From Candidatus Peregrinibacteria bacterium (GTDB lineage: Bacteria > Patescibacteriota > Gracilibacteria > UBA1369 > LOWO2-01-FULL-3): DNA of 6,464 nucleotides. Position 1 is the stretch's first letter. Every line of letters begins with the position of its first letter. The stretch lies in NCBI GenBank assembly GCA_018664365.1, contig JABJOK010000033.1:1-6464 (forward strand). Reading direction: 5' to 3'. Positions 5,194-6,464 of the stretch are shown piece after piece. A model generated the notes under the pieces. It worked only from the letters and a program-made list of their open reading frames with translations. It was not told where the DNA came from and did no database searches. The position numbers and the translations under genes were made by a program.

Positions 5194-6464
5194 CTAAACT
5201 TTTTTAAGTGGAGCTACACTTAGCGCCAACTTTTTGACCCCAACTGTAGAATCTTCGAATGCAACAGTCGCTACTCCTCCCTGCACATCAATTACAATAC
5301 CATTTCCAAAACTAGCATGCGAGACCTTGTCTCCAACGCCTACCTCTACCTCAATACCAACCTCTTTCTCGACTGGAACAGATCGATCACCAATTTCAGC
5401 AATAGATGAATGAATTCGAGGAGAATTTTGTCCAAAATTAGCTTCAACAAGTTCTTCAGGAATATCATTTAAAAACTGAGAAGGAGCATTGCTTCGTGCT
5501 TCTCCATAGAGCATCCTGCTCCTCGCATGTAATAGATAAAGCTTTTCTTTAGCACGCGTCATAGCAACATACATAAGCCTTCTTTCCTCTTCCAATTCAG
5601 ATCTATCAAGTAGGCTTCTATTGTGTGGGAAAATACCCTCCTCCAATCCAGCAATAAATACAGTATCAAACTCAAGACCCTTAGCAGAATGAACAGTCAT
5701 CAAGGTTACTGCATTATCAGTATCTTCAACCTGATCCAAGTCAGAAATCAAACTAACCTCCTCAAGAAAAATACTTAGAGAGACGCCTGCTTCAAGTTGA
5801 TCATATTTATTTGCAACAGATATAAGCTCAGAAATATTTTCAATCCTAGCCTCTCCTTCAACACTCCCATCATCAATCATCTTTCTATATCCACTTTTTG
5901 AAACAACATGTTTAATCATTCCTGAAGCTCCAAATTCACTATTCAATTCTTGTAACTCTTTAATTAATTTTACAAAATTTTCAATAAGTTCAGCTTTTGC
6001 AGGAGAAAGGTCATCAATTTCACCAGCTAGCAGCATGGCATTCCATAGAGATAAATTGTGCCTTATAGAAAATTCGCTAACAGTTTCAAGCGTTTTTCCT
6101 CCAATCTTTCGAGTAGGAGTATTAACGATTCTCAGTAAGCTAACTGAGTCATTTGGATTTTGTAAAACCCTAAGATATGCCAAAATATCTTTTATCTCTT
6201 TTCTCTCATAAAACCGAATCCCACCAACGATTCTGTAGGGGATTCCATGTCTCATAAAGACTTCTTCAAATACACGTGACTGAGCATTGGTACGATAGAG
6301 GACAACAAAATTGTTATACATATGGTATTCATATGCTCCGAGCAGATCTCTTATCTCTGTTGCAACAAGCTGTGCCTCATGTCTTTCATTATCTGCCATC
6401 CAATGACGAATAATCTCTCCACCCTCCTTCTTCGTCCATAGATTCTTCTCTCTCCTCTGAACAT
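5194..6464 (-). CDS. pcrA: UvrD/PcrA-type superfamily 1A DNA helicase, C-terminal part (5' partial)
   Basis: The frame stays open through the right edge, so the ATG at 6399 is internal: the codons before it read KNLWT...GGEIIRHW, which fits the UvrD/PcrA region just before domain 2A. About 423 codons are visible, from the end of domain 1B/2A onward; the Walker A and DExx box motifs lie outside the window. Visible helicase motifs are motif IV YRTNAQSR (6297-6274), IVa GGIRFYERKEIKD (from 6225), motif V TVHSAKGLEFD (from 5697) and motif VI EERRLMYVAMTRAKEKLYL (5559-5503), whose arginine contacts ATP. After FLNDIPEELVE a linker leads to a Tudor-like domain (about 5340-5197) with VGDKVSHASFGNGIV, the C-terminal module that in PcrA/UvrD binds RNA polymerase. 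Such 3'-5' helicases act in nucleotide excision repair, removal of stalled polymerase and plasmid replication. PcrA versus UvrD cannot be separated from this part. It is the first visible gene of the leftward operon. Confidence 0.95.
   Translation of the reverse strand, partial: VQRREKNLWTKKEGGEIIRHWMADNERHEAQLVATEIRDLLGAYEYHMYNNFVVLYRTNAQSRVFEEVFMRHGIPYRIVGGIRFYERKEIKDILAYLRVLQNPNDSVSLLRIVNTPTRKIGGKTLETVSEFSIRHNLSLWNAMLLAGEIDDLSPAKAELIENFVKLIKELQELNSEFGASGMIKHVVSKSGYRKMIDDGSVEGEARIENISELISVANKYDQLEAGVSLSIFLEEVSLISDLDQVEDTDNAVTLMTVHSAKGLEFDTVFIAGLEEGIFPHNRSLLDRSELEEERRLMYVAMTRAKEKLYLLHARSRMLYGEARSNAPSQFLNDIPEELVEANFGQNSPRIHSSIAEIGDRSVPVEKEVGIEVEVGVGDKVSHASFGNGIVIDVQGGVATVAFEDSTVGVKKLALSVAPLKKV

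Noticed and set aside
6397..6399. ATG at 6399 as the start of a short helicase-like protein
   Set aside because: The codons up to the window edge continue the conserved UvrD/PcrA sequence (KNLWT motif), so the gene is simply cut by the window.
1..6464. No TGA stop codon among eight genes (five TAA, three TAG), suggesting UGA recoding as in Gracilibacteria
   Set aside because: Eight genes are too few to be meaningful, and all proteins are full-length under the standard code with no in-frame TGA inside conserved regions, where a recoded genome should show many.

Overview
The window looks like a stretch of an AT-rich bacterial chromosome, most likely from the Patescibacteria (Candidate Phyla Radiation) or a similar lineage. 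This rests on four things: the pilin's N-terminal half (class III signal, then a conserved AINPGRQ/NTQRHSDV segment) resembles Patescibacteria pilins as I remember them; the pilus operon has PilM/PilN/PilO-type parts but no PilP or PilQ in view, as expected of a cell without a classical outer membrane secretin; none of the visible starts has a clear Shine-Dalgarno sequence; and base composition is low in G+C. No database search was possible, so the phylum is an inference.

The layout is two convergent gene blocks. Positions 2-2019 run rightwards and form a type IV pilus block: the 3' part of a PilM-PilN fusion gene, an overlapping PilO-like gene, a 72-residue single-pass membrane protein of unknown function, and a type IV prepilin gene. 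Genes overlap or are separated by 3-16 bases. The block ends in a strong rho-independent hairpin at 2047-2080. A second, perfect 9-bp inverted repeat lies inside the last codons of the pilin gene.

Positions 2096-6464 run leftwards. Reading in the direction of transcription they are: the C-terminal two thirds or so of a UvrD/PcrA-type DNA helicase (5' end outside the window), a YmdB-type metallophosphoesterase, an S41 C-terminal processing peptidase, and a divergent purine nucleoside phosphorylase. The first three are separated by 1 and 8 bases and are probably one transcript. The phosphorylase follows a 62-base gap that contains a good sigma-70-type promoter, so it can be transcribed alone as well as by read-through.

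The pilus genes would work together: the PilM-PilN fusion and PilO form the inner-membrane alignment complex that links the cytoplasmic motor to the pilin filament. The leftward genes have no single shared pathway (DNA repair/unwinding, cyclic or RNA-derived nucleotide hydrolysis, envelope proteolysis, purine salvage). There is no sign of mobile elements, CRISPR, tRNA or rRNA. I see no wholly new system. The most interesting points are the GspL-like PilM-PilN fusion that keeps the INLLP docking peptide, the unknown small protein in the pilus operon, and an insertion in the phosphorylase.
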